Positions 9,591 to 21,124 of a stretch of DNA of 64,000 nucleotides are shown here, piece by piece. Within the stretch, counting starts at the first letter, position 1. Every line of letters begins with the position of its first letter. Source of the DNA: Alnus glutinosa (taxonomy: Eukaryota; Streptophyta; Magnoliopsida; Fagales; Betulaceae); contig NC_084898.1 of NCBI RefSeq assembly GCF_958979055.1, positions 20,045,124 to 20,109,123 on the forward strand, in the 5' to 3' direction. The notes below the pieces were generated by a model that saw nothing but the letters and a program-made list of their open reading frames with translations, did not search any database and was not told the origin of the DNA. Made by a program: the position numbers and the translations under genes.

Positions 9591-10555
9591 CTCATCACAC
9601 CGTGCCTACCTTCCAAGCTTTATGGATTAACCACCGTCTAATTATAATTAATACAATTCATGGCCATGGATAGGCCTAAGTACTGTGATGATACGATTCT
9701 CATATTATGAATATGCATATTATTGCAATCCCTTTATTATTAACAAATATTTTATGATAATTATATGATTACAATCTTTTCATTACTCAATGTTTTTCTT
9801 ATAATTATTAATAACAATAAGATAAAGAGCTCCTATACATTTTTTTATTTTTTTTTAAATTAACGATTAAATCTATAAGACCTATATATAAATTCTTAAT
9901 CCAGAAGCCTTCAAGCTCCGGTCAACCTCATATGCTAGTTCAGTATGCCGACCATGCACATGCAAACCAGTCAAGTGAAATGAATTGTTTCAATTTCTAT
10001 TCTCGATCGGATCAACGGTTACATGAAAATGATGATAAAAAAAATGGCAGATAGGAAGAAAAATCTCAGTCATTGGCCTTTTCCATTGATAGGATCGATC
10101 TAAGAAAATCTATCTGAAGACAAAACAGGAAATTAAAAGATAACGCGTTCACGGTTGAAGCTGATTGAGTGTCCTTGACGTCTTATAGTGGCGCATAATT
10201 TTGTTGAAAAAATCTCGCTAATTATTATTAACCAACAAATCAAGGGCCTACAAGCTGATTGAGAGTACTAATTGACGTCTACAGTTTTCTGGACAAATTT
10301 TGAGAGTGCTCTAATTAAGGTCGATCTAAGGCCCCAGAAATATCGCTTTTTTCCATACAAGATGATTTAATTAGCTTTCCTTTATGTTCTATTACCATGT
10401 CAATTTCTTTAAAAAAAATAAATTTAAACGCTATCGAGGCAGAGCAAAATATTTTTGGGTTAAAAATGTAGTTTATTGACTTTATTTTTTATTTTTTATG
10501 TTTCATTTTGTATAATACATGATACTTCGTTTATAGCTCAAGACTTGACGAAACT
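9591..10555 (+). other. AT-rich spacer, no recognised feature
   Basis: The first part may be the old 3' flank of the P450 relic. No open frame of interest, tandem repeat or element terminus was recognised. Confidence 0.4.
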
Positions 10556-10890
10556 TCTTATATTTCACGTCCCTAGCCTTAAAAAATTGACATGTGTCCC
10601 TATGATTAATTAGAAAATTAAAAAAAAAAAACTTTTAATAAAAAGTCATTGGGGGTGGTTCGGTCATTCCCAAAGAGCAAAATGGGGTTGCTGAAACCAC
10701 CCCCACAAGGCCCAAAAAAGAAAATTCGTCTTTGGGTTCGGCCATGCATAACTACCACCATTTTTCTTAAAGGGCTGATTTGGCCACCCCTAGACCGGTT
10801 ATGGTCCATAGGACATGTTTCAGTTTCTTCAGGATGCTGATGTAGACTTCTGTCAATTTTTGGACGAAAGTTTGACAGAAGTACCATCTT
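10556..10890 (+). repeat. Degraded relative of a GC-hairpin TIR element
   Basis: An island of GC-rich words such as GGGGGTGGTTCGG, AAACCACCCCC and GGCCACCCCTAGACCGG sits in AT-rich DNA with homopolymer runs. The same vocabulary fills the 889-bp hairpin element at 31967-32855. The ends and target duplication are not recognisable, so this is called only as a related relic. Confidence 0.45.
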
Positions 10891-10927
10891 TATTTTTATT
10901 CATAAACGATATACTATATCTGAATGA

Positions 10928-10972
<45 letters not shown>

Positions 10973-11867
10973 AACAACGAAAAAAATAAAGTGTTCAAAC
11001 CATGTATCAAGGTCAAAGAACCCAATTAGAAAAACAAAAAACAAAAAGACAAAAAAAAAAAAAAAAAAAAAAAAAACAAGGTCAAAGAACCCAACATTAT
11101 TTTTAGAGAAAAATACATATAATCTTCTCAAACTACTATCATATTGTTAATGTCATTCCAAACTACCAATTGTGTTAATCCCCCTAAATTACCGAAAAAT
11201 GTCAATGTCCTCCTAATGACAAAAATATAATTTATTAAATTATTAAATTTTTTAAAAAAAAAACTAAAAAAATTAAGTTATGCAAAAAAAAAAAATATAT
11301 AAAAACATAAAAACGGTTTTTTCTTTCTTTCTTTTTTATTATTTTTTTTCTTTATTTTCAGTTATTTTTTCGTTTGTTTTTTTAAAAAAAAAAAAAAAAA
11401 AAAATCTTCCTTCTTTTTTTTTTTTTAATTTTTAATTTGTTTTTAAAAATTTATTTTTAAATTTTTAATTTTAGTTTTTTTTTTTTTTCAAATTTATAAA
11501 GACATTTTTGTCTTATTGAGAAAAGTTTAGTGTCATTTTTGTCTTTTTATTGGTCTTATTGGAACATTGACATTTTTTGGTAGCATTCCAACTTTGGGGG
11601 CATGATTGAAAAAAAAAAAAAAAAAAACATTTGGAGGAGGCAAATCTAAAAATATAAAAAAAAATTAAGAGTAAAATTTTAATTTTAATTTATTATTATT
11701 ATTATTTTTTTTTTTTTCTTAAGAAAACCTTGGGCCTTGGGGTGGGTCAGCCCCAAGGCTCTATGTGGCTCTATCACCGGATATAATTGATAATTTTGAG
11801 GAACATTGATAATGAAAAGACAGTTTGTGAGAATTATGTATATTTTTTTTTATTGATATTATTTTTA

Positions 11868-11898
<31 letters not shown>

Positions 11899-11985
11899 AA
11901 AAAGATAAGAAAAAAGCAAAAGAACAAATCAAAGTTACAGTTGATGTGACCAAATCTTCACACTGCATATTGGTAAAGCGGAACA
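10891..11985 (+). repeat. Low-complexity A/T tracts; possible remnant TIR element
   Basis: The stretch has A runs up to about 40 bases (10932-10970, 11051-11076) and many T runs. Segments at about 11145-11220 and 11540-11610 are partly inverted copies: CCGAAAAATGTCAATGTCC against the complement of GACATTTTTTGGTAGC. This suggests a non-autonomous TIR element of roughly 500 bases. Open frames here are only poly-Lys or poly-Phe artefacts. Confidence 0.4.
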
Positions 11986-12701
11986 GTGTATATGAGATTT
12001 ATTATTACAAATTCTCAACAATTCTCAAATCTCTCTCAATCTCAACCAGAAAAAGAGAAAGCTTTTGTGGAAATACCGAGAGGCGAGAAAGCTGAGAGAT
12101 CGACCACAGTCCGCCGGTCTGCCCGTGCGTCCAACGTGAGTTATCTGTTCCTTTGTTACTCCTCTGTTCCGCTGTTAATTACTTTGTGTAGTCTCTGATT
12201 TGTGGCTTTGCATGCCACTTTAGGAACTAAAATATGGTTCAACTTTCGAAATTTGGGGCTTTTTTGGAAAGAAATAATCGTAAGAGAGCAGGTGGGAATG
12301 AAGGTGGTGGACCGGTGGTGCAAGCCACCGTCTGGGTCACTGGGTGGGAGACTTGAGTGGGGGTTGGTTGAAACTTGCCATTTTTATCTCAGCTGGCTTC
12401 CAGTAGACTTTTCAGTTTTCCAATAGAGTATAGAAGCAGTAGAAGTTGTAGATAAGTCTGCAAGTCTTTTCCAAATTCCACACCAAATAGGCAAATATAA
12501 ATGTGTAAAAAAAAAAAAAAAAAAAGTGCACAAATAACACTCTTAGAACTTTATGACCAATACCCTGTACAACTTTGAATTTGTTTTAATCAGACTGTCT
12601 TATTTATTGGTTTTACATCTCCATCTCTTATTTAGTCGACCAAAACGATGTGGTTCGATTGGTTGCATGGCCCAGTCAAGACCACGTTGTGTTCCAGAAG
12701 T
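11986..12701 (+). other. Upstream region of the P450 gene, no gene assigned
   Basis: A less AT-rich patch at about 12040-12140 ends in a good splice-donor-like AACGTGAGT (12133-12141). It could be an untranslated exon or a gene remnant. An A run lies at about 12508-12525. No protein match was recognised. Confidence 0.35.
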
Positions 12702-13900
12702 ATGCTCTTTCCTCATGCATCCTCTACAACTTTCATGGCCAGTATCTTCGCCTTTTTTCTGTTTCTCTTCTTTCTATTATGGATATTAAGAAGAGCCCAA
12801 ATAACTGCTCGTAAAACAACACTTCCACCACAAGCCGGTGGCGCGTGGCCTTTGATTGGCCACCTCCACCAATTACGAGGGACAACAGCAGCCCATATAA
12901 CATTGGGTAACATGGCCGATAAGTATGGATCAATCTTCACTATCCGGCTGGGCGTACATCGGGCTCTGATAGTGAGCAGCTGGGAGATAGCAAAAGAGTG
13001 TTTCACCACTAATGACAAAGTCTTTGCCTGCCGTCCAAAAGCTATAGCTCCACAACTCATGGGCTACAACTATGCCATGCTTGGGTTTAGCCCTTACGGT
13101 CCTTACTGGCGCCAAGTGCGTAAAATAGCGACCCTCGAGCTCCTATCAAACCACCGCCTTGAGATGTTCAAAGACATCCGAGTGTCTGAGGTTAATACAT
13201 CTATAAAAGAGATATATGAGGTCTGGGTCAAGAACAACAACATGTTGGTAGAGATGAAGAGATGGTTTGGGTCCACAACCCTAAATGTTTTATTTAGGAT
13301 GGTTGTTGGGAAGCGATTTGATGGGACTGCAACCAAGGATGAGATTAATGAAGATAACGATCAGTGGTGGAAGTTAGTAAGAGATTTCGTTGAGTTGAGT
13401 GGTACGTTTGTGGTAGCAGATGCTCTTCCTTACTTAAGGTGGTTGGACTTGGGAGGGTACGAGAGGGCCATGAAGCGAACTGCAAAAGAATTTGATGATG
13501 TCGTTGAAGGTTGCTTAGAAGAACATAAGCAAAGAAAAGTTTCTGGTGAGGCAAAGGGATACCAAGACTTTATGGATGTGATGTTGTCTATTGTTACTGA
13601 CGACGAAGGGATCTCTAATTATGATGCTGATACAATCACTAAAGCTACATGTCTGGTAAGCTTTTGATGTACCCTATAACTAACTTCACATGCATGTATA
13701 CAACAAGATGCATGTTCCTTGAATATTATGAACATGCTTGAATATTTCGTTAAGTAGAGTGATTATCATTGATCAACTAGCTAGCTAGTATTAAATTAAT
13801 AGGCATAGGCATCGTAGAGTTCATAGTTGTTTGGTAACCATTTTGATCATACATCCAAGAGAAAGATCATCAAGTCCATGACGAGAAAAATAACAATCAA

Positions 13901-13931
<31 letters not shown>

Positions 13932-14762
13932 ATTGGCTTAACAATGTGAGGGAAGTAGTACTGTTGGTTTATGGAAATTCTTCGTTTTAACAAAAGAGAA
14001 GAAGCATGGTGGATATCCTTCCCCCCCCCCCGGCGTGTTGTCAGGTTGCGAAACTATCTATCCAAAAGCTACCAGTCCAATATTCAAACTTTTTTGGCCT
14101 GACCATCTAAAACTTTGGCTTTGGTACTTTTTTTGCAGGCCCTTATCCTAGCGGGCACAGATACAACAACAATAACAATGGCATGGTCTCTCTCTTTGCT
14201 TCTTAACAACCGGGAAGCCCTAAAGAAAGCACAACAAGAGTTAGATGTTCAGATTGGCAGGGAGAGGCAAGTAAATGAATCCGACATGAAAAACCTAGTC
14301 TATCTCCAAGCTATCCTCAAAGAAACAATGCGTTTATACCCCGGCTTACCACTCTCTCTCCCGCACGAATCCATGGAAGACTGCATTTTGGCTGGCTATC
14401 ACGTTCCAGCAGGCACACGACTTCTTGTTAATCTCTCAAAGCTCCATCGAGACCCATGTGTGTGGTCTGATCCAAATGAATTTCGGCCAGAAAGATTCCT
14501 TACAACCCATCTGGATGTTGACGTTAGGGGCCAGCATTTCGAGTTTATACCATTTGGCACCGGCAGAAGAGTGTGCGCGGGAATCTCTCTTGCGTTGCAA
14601 GTTATGCAACTCACACTTGCCACCTTGTTGCACGCTTTTGAAATTACAACCCCGTCAAATGAGCCTGTGGACATGAATGAGAAAATCGGACTTACCAACA
14701 TGAAAACCACACCACTTGAAGTCCATCTCACTCCACGCCTTCCTACCCATGTATATGCATGA
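12702..14762 (+). CDS. Cytochrome P450, CYP82-like, two exons
   Basis: A microsomal heme monooxygenase. Exons are 12702-13655 and 14139-14762; the 483-base phase-0 intron has GT at 13656 and AG ending 14138. The spliced product is 525 residues, normal for CYP82. An N-terminal hydrophobic anchor ([16 protein letters not shown]) is followed by a basic and proline-rich hinge ([18 protein letters not shown]). The I-helix AGTDTT falls right after the intron. The K-helix ETMR (ExxR), FRPERF and the heme loop [11 protein letters not shown] (ligand Cys about 464) are all intact. The intron sits in the place usual for A-type P450s. A start at 12735 is possible; the upstream ATG at 12648 would add 18 residues before the anchor and seems less likely. 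CYP82 enzymes act in terpenoid, alkaloid and phenolic metabolism, but the substrate cannot be read here. The subfamily call rests on overall resemblance. Confidence 0.88.
13903..13932 (+). repeat. (AT)n microsatellite in the P450 intron
   Basis: Fifteen or so AT dinucleotides lie within the intron. A short C run (about 14021-14030) follows in the same intron. Confidence 0.9.
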
Positions 14763-15154
14763 TTTGATTAGATATTTGATCATTAAAATGCAAGCTAGTA
14801 TATATTTGGGTGTACTAATAGTACTTATATATGCATGAAAATTGGAATCATGTACCAGAGTTCTTAGACATAAAGTATCTAAATTAATATATATTATGTT
14901 GTCTACAAAAATATATACATGGATGTATGGGCTTTGTTAAATGGAGAGACGTCACTGGGGCGAGTCCCTCCGCGTACGTGCTTCTGGAATGCATCCAAAA
15001 GTGCTTAAAGACCAAGTGTTATAAATGGTTTTTTTTTTTTGGCAGCTGCATCTTGTATTCTGCCATGCCCAACTAACGGGCTGTATTTTGCAATATCAAT
15101 GGTAAATAAGCTACAAACTCTTTTGTTTTTATTTTTTATTTATTTTTTTTATTT
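14763..15154 (+). other. 3' flank of the P450 gene, no further feature
   Basis: AT-rich DNA. It probably contains the 3' untranslated region of the P450 gene. No other gene or repeat was recognised. Confidence 0.4.
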
Positions 15155-15159
15155 ATAAG

Positions 15160-15381
15160 TGTAACGACTCACCCCTAATGACACAATATTGTCCGCTTTT
15201 GGCTCTCCAAACCAGACTTCTCAGGAGGTCACCCATCCTGAGATTGCTCTCGCAGAAGCACGCTTAACTGTGGAGTTCTGATAGGTTCATGGCCATCACG
15301 GCTTTAAAACGCGTTGTGTCATAAATGGTGCATTTATACATATAAGCACATCCTTATTCTCAGGCGATGTGGGACGTCACA
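15160..15381 (-). mobile_element. Cassandra solo LTR carrying a 5S rRNA-like promoter
   Basis: Read on the minus strand, the 222-base element starts TGTGACGTCCCACATCGCC and ends GTGAGTCGTTACA. It contains a 5S rRNA-like core at 15214-15287 with box A (AGTTAAGCGTGCTT), the GCGAGAG intermediate element and box C (AGGATGGGTGACCTCCTG). This is the hallmark of Cassandra, a terminal-repeat retrotransposon in miniature whose LTR carries a pol III 5S promoter. The 5-bp duplication ATAAG flanks it exactly (15155-15159 and 15382-15386), so it is a solo LTR left by recombination and not a 5S gene. Confidence 0.93.
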
Positions 15382-15386
15382 ATAAG

Positions 15387-15892
15387 AATCATATTAGTGG
15401 AGATATTTATTATATATAAGAATCATATTATAAGAACCACGTCTCAGACTAACTGGGAAGCTGATAAAATGCGAGTACTTTTTGCCTTCTGCATATTGTT
15501 CTGTTTTCTATCTTGTTGTTTCATTATATCTGGGTTTTGTATTTCGGTTTCTCTTTTCTTGTCAGTAAATGGTTTCTCGTGTTGTTTTCTGTTTGATTTG
15601 GGGTTCTGGGTTTCTGGGATTTTGTGGGTTTTGTTTGTTTTTTCAGTGTTTTGATTTTAGGTTTGATCTTTGAGCTCCATCACAGTATAGTACTCAAATC
15701 ACAAACAAAATCAATCTTGAAAATCTAAACTAAGATTAACAGAAACAAAAGAATCCATTAACAAATAAATGTCTTACAACATGACCAGCAGAATCCATTG
15801 AACAAAATTACAAAAAGGTTCAAAGTTAAGACAGTGCACTGTCACAAAATTACAAAAGCATTTTGTCTATACCCTTGAACTGAATTTCAAAT
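15387..15892 (+). other. Spacer, no recognised feature
   Basis: An open frame at 15367-15654 is rich in Phe, Leu and Cys, overlaps the Cassandra LTR and has no known domain; it is not accepted as a gene. The region near 15760-15890 may be the 3' untranslated part of the F-box gene. Confidence 0.4.
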
Positions 15893-17781
15893 TCAGCAGC
15901 TTTCCTCAGACGAAGTATAAAAATCCGACGCCAGATCGCTGATTTCTTCCACCAAAATGAGAGGTTTGACTTCTTCTCGCAGCTCAAATTTTGCACACCT
16001 GTAAATTGTGTTAAAAGAACATAGAGGGCCTGAATTATGATCCTCTGTAAAATAAACTAAAACAAACAAATTATTCTTTAACAGATAAGCTTAAGCTTAA
16101 GAGCATGGAAGCAACACCAACTAGTCTCCACTCCAGAAACTAAAACATATCACATGCAACATTTATTAAAATTGCAGATTGGATATCTTTCCCATGTCTC
16201 CATAGCAAACCTCCACCAATGCAACAATGTTCCTAAACCCTCTCAGTCATTAATCAACAGAGAGTAAAGTTGGTTTTATTTCATACAAAATCAGAAAGAA
16301 AAAAAAAATTGCAGCTTAAAGTGTAATATATATATCATGTCATTATTGATCTTGATTAATCAGAGGTTAAAGCAGATATTCAATGCAAAACAGCAAAATT
16401 TTACCTTGATTTGACATTCAGCACCTCTACATTGTCTCCCATCACAGCATCCTTGAGCGACCTGAGGCTTGGAATACAAACAACTGCCTCAAAGTTTGAT
16501 TCACTTCCACGAATCTTAAAATACTAGTGCTCTTCTCTTGAAGGGTCATAATAGAGCAGGCAGTTGCAAGCATGGTACATCATTATTGCTCCATTCTTAA
16601 ACTTCTTCAATGGATGATATAAACCCTGCGGCCATCGTTGTTCAGTCTCAGTATTAATAGAAAACACTTTACTCCAAGATTCTCGGACCCCGTGCTTCTT
16701 CACTGCCCATATGCAAACACAGCCAAACTCAGCAGCATCACATATGCAGAGATGACCATTTAAAACACCCATGCTTATGAGATTTATATTCTTACCACCG
16801 TAGCTGTTATACTTATCTGGGGGAGCTGGAATTAATTGGAATTGCTCGTTATAAACGTCAAAATAAACCAGGACGAAACCAATGAACTGCTCCATTAAGG
16901 TAGGTGGGAAATTTTATTCCATATAGCATGAAGGGAGCACATGCCACACTTCTCCACGATCTTGTCCCAAGTGTGTATATCTCAGCCACCTTATCGTCAT
17001 ACAGATACTCTTTCCTCCCACAGATGTATGGAGTGAAAATTCTTATCACCTTATATTGTTTAGTTCTTCGACTGAAGCCCAGACAAGCATCAATCTTCTC
17101 TCTAGATTTCTCAACCTTGCTTGCTTCTGGAAGTTTGATAAATTCTCCAGTCATTGGATTGCATACAACAACAGGGTTGTTTTGTTTGTGTTCAGACAAG
17201 CAAAGCAACCCTTCACACGGGTTCACTATGCCAAACTTGTGGTCTTTGCAAATTGCAATTGGGGTTTTTTTGAGGCAATGAAACACTTGTTCTTGCTTAC
17301 TCCACCTTTAGGATTAAGCTTCACACTGGCAGTGGCATTATCTGTGCTGTTGAGTACCATCTTGGCATCACGTAATGGAAGCTTAACTTTGGTGTCAAGT
17401 TCCATGTTTACATGAAGGTCACACTGAGGGCAACCGGCATCACAAAATAAACACCCCAGATCGAAATTTTCATGTTCAAGCTCAATAAGGTGGATGGTTC
17501 TTGAAACTCGTTTAGGATCATTGGTTCGAATCAGGAGACAAGCACGTGCTTTTCTAGAGTACAACTTCGCAAATTCGGAACTGGATATACGATTGCATCA
17601 AGGTTTGCATACGCACCTGCAAATGAGAATTGTCTTCATGGGAAGTTAATTGAAGCAGAATTGTGAGAAAGACGGGTTCTGGGAGATCTGTTATGCTTCG
17701 AATTCCTTCATCGGCAACTTCCTCTGCTTCCTTGTCGCCATTTTGGGCATCAGAGGCTGTTGAACTTCTTTTTCTTTTCAT
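15893..17781 (-). pseudogene. F-box protein (FBA type, At3g07870-like), frameshifted
   Basis: Such proteins are substrate receptors of SCF ubiquitin ligases. Exon 1 runs from the MKRKRSS start at 17781 to 16405. A GTAAAA donor follows, and exon 2 covers 15998-15893, ending TSSEESC. Pieces appear in order: the F-box start ITDLPEPVFLTILLQL, then CVCK...SEFAKLYSRKARACLLIRTNDP, KLPLRDAKMVLN, FGIVNPCEGLLCLSE, VVVCNPMTGEFIKLPE (FBA signature), AEIYTLGTRSWRSV, YLNGAVHW, VYFDVYNEQFQLIP and LRSLKDAVMGDNVEVLNVKSR. The frame changes inside the F-box (about 17600), at an A run near 17265 and after GAVHW (about 16870). Stops occur near 17603 and 16524. The gene is therefore dead, although the exon structure is still clear. 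Sequencing error is a less likely alternative for so many breaks. Confidence 0.85.
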
Positions 17782-17802
17782 TGCTCTATTACATACGAAC
17801 AT

Positions 17803-18690
17803 AGGTTGGAGGGTAAGTAGATAACAAATTACACTAAAAGAGTTTTTTCTATCGACAATTTTAATCGATTTCTACCCAAATATAGACTTATGCATTAATC
17901 AACGAACTTAATCAGCATAAAATGTTTTCTGTCCGCGAGACAGAGAGATGACGAATATGAGCTGCAGAGGAAGAGAGGGGTGAGATTAAAATCTAGCGCA
18001 ATTGTCTGCTCATATTACTTACAATTTGGGTAAGCAATTGTAGAGTTTTTATCTGCTCAGATAGTTAGGTCCTATAGGAGACATTTTTACAATAGCCCAT
18101 CTGGAGGTGTGGGAGAGCGGCGAAAAATAATTTACGTAGAAGCGTAGAACATTTTACACATAATGAAGGTTAGTTTTCTTAATATATCAACTAAAAAGAT
18201 ATTCGGTTGACCAATATTTTACGCTAGGCAGACACTCAAAATTAGAGAAAACATTTTTCGTAAAATATTTTACGTCAAAAAAAAAATGACCCTGAGATCA
18301 ACTCGACAAAAATTCAGCTCAAACTCATTTACACTGAAATAACTTATCTAGGTCCACTAGTAAATCAATCCCATGAATCAAAAAAACTTGATTTGTACTT
18401 TGAATGGATTTCCCATATCTTGAATCATGAAGTAACAGCAAGAAACTCGAACACAGAGCAGCAGAAACCAAAATCGACTTTAAACAATTCAATATATCTT
18501 AAGCCCACCTAATATAATCAGTTTGGTTGTCTAAAAACAAATAAAAAAATAGAATAAAAAAAGAAGAAGAAAATAAAAGAAAAGAGAAACTCAGATCCCC
18601 AGTAACCAAGTTCCAAGTTCTCGTTTTCATTGATACATTTTCTCATAAACCAAATAGAACATACAAGTAATTTTTTATTTTATTTTATTT
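17803..18690 (+). other. Spacer upstream of the F-box pseudogene
   Basis: The first part would hold the old F-box promoter. At 18115-18290 words such as TAATTTACG, CATTTTACAC and GTAAAATATTTTACG resemble the termini of the TIR element at 33035-33865, suggesting a small relic. No gene was seen. Confidence 0.4.
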
Positions 18691-19110
18691 TATTTTTTTT
18701 AAAAAAAAAAATCCTTCACTCAAACCCTTAACTTCTATCATCCTTCCAAATTTTTAAAACTTTCAATTTCGTTTATCTCATTTTTAATTTTTTTGTAATC
18801 TCATCCCTCCCGTTAAGATTTGAGGTTAAATCAAACAATCAAATGGTAAAATAACATTTATACCCCTATAAATTTTATAAAATTACAATTAATTTTTTTA
18901 AAAAAAGATTAAAAAAAAAAAAAAAATAGGGTCTTTTGAAATTTTCTTATCCTCTGTTAGGATTTTCCATAAAATCCTAACTGAAACGGGTTAGATTACA
19001 AATTTTTTAAAGTTCAATACGTTAAATTGATAGTTTTTAAACTTTTGAAAAAATTTATAAAAGCGACAACAATTCAAGAAGTTAAAGTGAAATTTCCCCT
19101 TTAGAAACAA
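18691..19110 (+). repeat. Dispersed AT-rich repeat (copy 2)
   Basis: The part at 18965-19075 matches 8515-8630, including TTAAATTGATAGTTTTTAAA. The upstream half (AAACCCTTAACTTCTATC, CATCCCTCCCGTTAA) has no open frame. It is probably a non-autonomous transposon remnant; ends were not resolved. Confidence 0.5.
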
Positions 19111-19296
19111 GGAATTAAAAAAATGACCTATTTACTACTTTCCCCTCTTTTTCCCTTTTGTTATGCCGAAAAGGAAATTAATTTCAAGAGCATTTAGAAA
19201 ACAATAACGTTAGACATTTTCATTGCCTTCTCTCATTCAACCATGCATGATTGAAAAAACAAGAAAAGAAAAATATAAAGGTTTGAAATTGTGAAT

Positions 19297-19479
19297 GAGG
19301 GATGCTACACATGCACCCCTCATCCCCCCTTCATCCTCCCTTTATAATAAAAAAAATTGGTTTTAAGGGAAAAGTTGTCTCTGATGTGACATCAGAGACA
19401 ACTTTTTCCTTAAAATCAATTTTTTTAAGGGAAAGGAGGGGACAAAGGAGAGATGATGGGTGCATTTCTAGCATTTCTC
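19297..19479. mobile_element. Mutator-type MITE, 183 bp, hairpin
   Basis: The element starts GAGGGATGCTACACATGCAC and its end, read in reverse complement, is GAGAAATGCTAGAAATGCAC. Exact 9-bp duplications ATTGTGAAT flank it (19288-19296 and 19480-19488). Nine bases is the Mutator target length. The centre is a near-perfect inverted repeat (GGGAAAAGTTGTCTCTGATG facing its complement), so the whole element can fold into one hairpin. It has no coding capacity. Confidence 0.92.
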
Positions 19480-19488
19480 ATTGTGAAT

Positions 19489-19827
19489 ATAGATAAATCG
19501 AGATTCGAGATGCAATGAGAAATTAATAGGTTGAGATAACATAAATGAGAGAAAATACCTGTCTCAGAAATATGTCACCATGAAAGAGTGAGATGGAAAA
19601 CGATGGGGTTACTTGGTGTCTCTTAGTGTTCCTTTATGTAACAACAAAAATAATCTATTTCAAGAGTTTTTTCTTATGAATTTTCTCTACATTTAAAGAA
19701 TTATGAAAAAAAGCAAAAAATAGAGGAAAGTACACTTATATCAACACACTTTGTCTCTCTCTTCTAGGGGAGCAGAATATAACACATTGTCAGGGGAGTC
19801 CCGTCCATTGCCGGATTATATGTCAAT
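19489..19827 (+). other. Spacer, no recognised feature
   Basis: AT-rich DNA between the MITE and the SINE. No gene or repeat terminus was recognised. Confidence 0.4.
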
Positions 19828-20140
19828 ATTTTTTTTTTAATTTAAAAAGGCGGGAAGGGGCGACCAGTGTAATTACCCCCCTAAGGCGTGACCATCGGGG
19901 TTTCCACCAGCTGTAAAATGTTTGGTTTGAGCCATAGTTACTGCATTGGATCGAAGACGAGTCCGTACCCACAGCCCTGTCAAAGTGCAAGTTGGTAAAG
20001 CCCCTTCTTAGTAGCATCTGATTCGCGGACTACTACCGCAAGCGGGTTCAAACCCGTGACCACTAGGAAGAAAGGAGGGGAGGAATTGAACCTTATATCT
20101 TGCTACTTTACCAACTCAACTACCACCTTGGTGGTGATCT
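19828..20140 (-). mobile_element. tRNA-derived SINE
   Basis: On the minus strand the 5' end carries a pol III box A (TAGTTGAGTTGG) and, about 30 bases on, a box B (GTTCAATTC) with tRNA-like spacing. About 200 bases of unrelated body follow, and the element ends in TTTTTAAATTAAAAAAAAAA. The flanks are an imperfect target duplication: TATGTCAAT at 19819-19827 against TATGCCAAT at 20141-20149. The tRNA-like part cannot fold into an intact tRNA, so this is a SINE and not a tRNA gene. Confidence 0.75.
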
Positions 20141-20149
20141 TATGCCAAT

Positions 20150-20625
20150 TTAATTTGTATTTTTTTTTTTTACTAGTGGCTTTGTGAAAAATGCATCTAC
20201 AAGCAGTGCACTTGTGTTTAGAGCTTGAATCCAATGTTCAAGTTTAGTTTAAGTGTAGCTTGTTTAGTTTCCTTTCGAAACACGATTCATTTTTAAACTT
20301 ATCATCCATCTAGATAATTTGTTTAAGCATATCTCATTTATTTTTTGAACATACTTGAGGTTGTTCATGAGTTATTCAATTAACTTATTCATTTTATACA
20401 GGAGCAGAACCAATATTTTTTGCATGGGATCGGAGGTCAAACCTATGCAAATAAATAAATACATAGATCTAAATTTAACAAAAATTCACGTCAAACCAAT
20501 CAAAAATTGTCATGTGTCCATATGGCACATTAATTTTTTATTTTTTATTTTTTTTTAAAAAAAAAAAAAAAGAGGAAAAAAAATCATTAAAAATTCAAAA
20601 AAAACAACACAAAAAAACAAAAAAC

Positions 20626-20675
<50 letters not shown>

Positions 20676-20934
20676 CACACACACATTAAAATATTTGTTT
20701 ATGGGTTTGACGTGAATTTCATCTAATTTTATGGACGGAAGATAGACGAAAGGACCATCTCAATTTTTAGCCTTAAGCGAGGTATCATATATGATATGAA
20801 TTGAAATCAAGGTGGACAAATAAAATTAAATTTGTTAAACCATATGGGAGTAAAAAGCATTTAACCCTATAATAAAAGCAAGGCGTTTAACCCCATTAAT
20901 AGATAGATCTAGTCATATGCTTTCTCATTAATGT
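20150..20934 (+). other. AT-rich spacer with A run and (AC)n microsatellite
   Basis: The only distinct feature is an A run followed by about 12 AC dinucleotides at 20628-20686. The open frames across it are Lys-rich artefacts. Confidence 0.6.
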
Positions 20935-21124
20935 TATTGATATGGGAGAAACTTCTATCAGGATGTGGCAGAAAGCAGGCATTTTTTGTCTTCCAATGAG
21001 AGTTAAACACGTCAGCCTAGAACAAGTCAAAATGAAATAGAACCAAGCCTACAAACAAAAAACCCTCGGTTCACCACTCAACTCCTCATATTCTCTCACT
21101 CTCTTCATGTTCTTGACAGGTGTA

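Noticed and set aside
12648..12701. Upstream ATG as the P450 start
   Set aside because: It would add 18 polar residues before the membrane anchor; the ATG at 12702 gives the usual length and N-terminal organisation.
15214..15287. 5S rRNA gene on the minus strand
   Set aside because: The 5S-like core lies in a 222-bp TG...CA unit with a 5-bp target duplication and has diverged from 5S; it is a Cassandra LTR.
15367..15654. Small Phe/Cys-rich membrane protein
   Set aside because: The frame begins inside the Cassandra LTR and consists of T-rich sequence without homologous motifs.
20070..20135. tRNA gene
   Set aside because: Boxes A and B are present but no acceptor or anticodon stem can be formed; a 200-base body and A-rich tail follow, as in a SINE.
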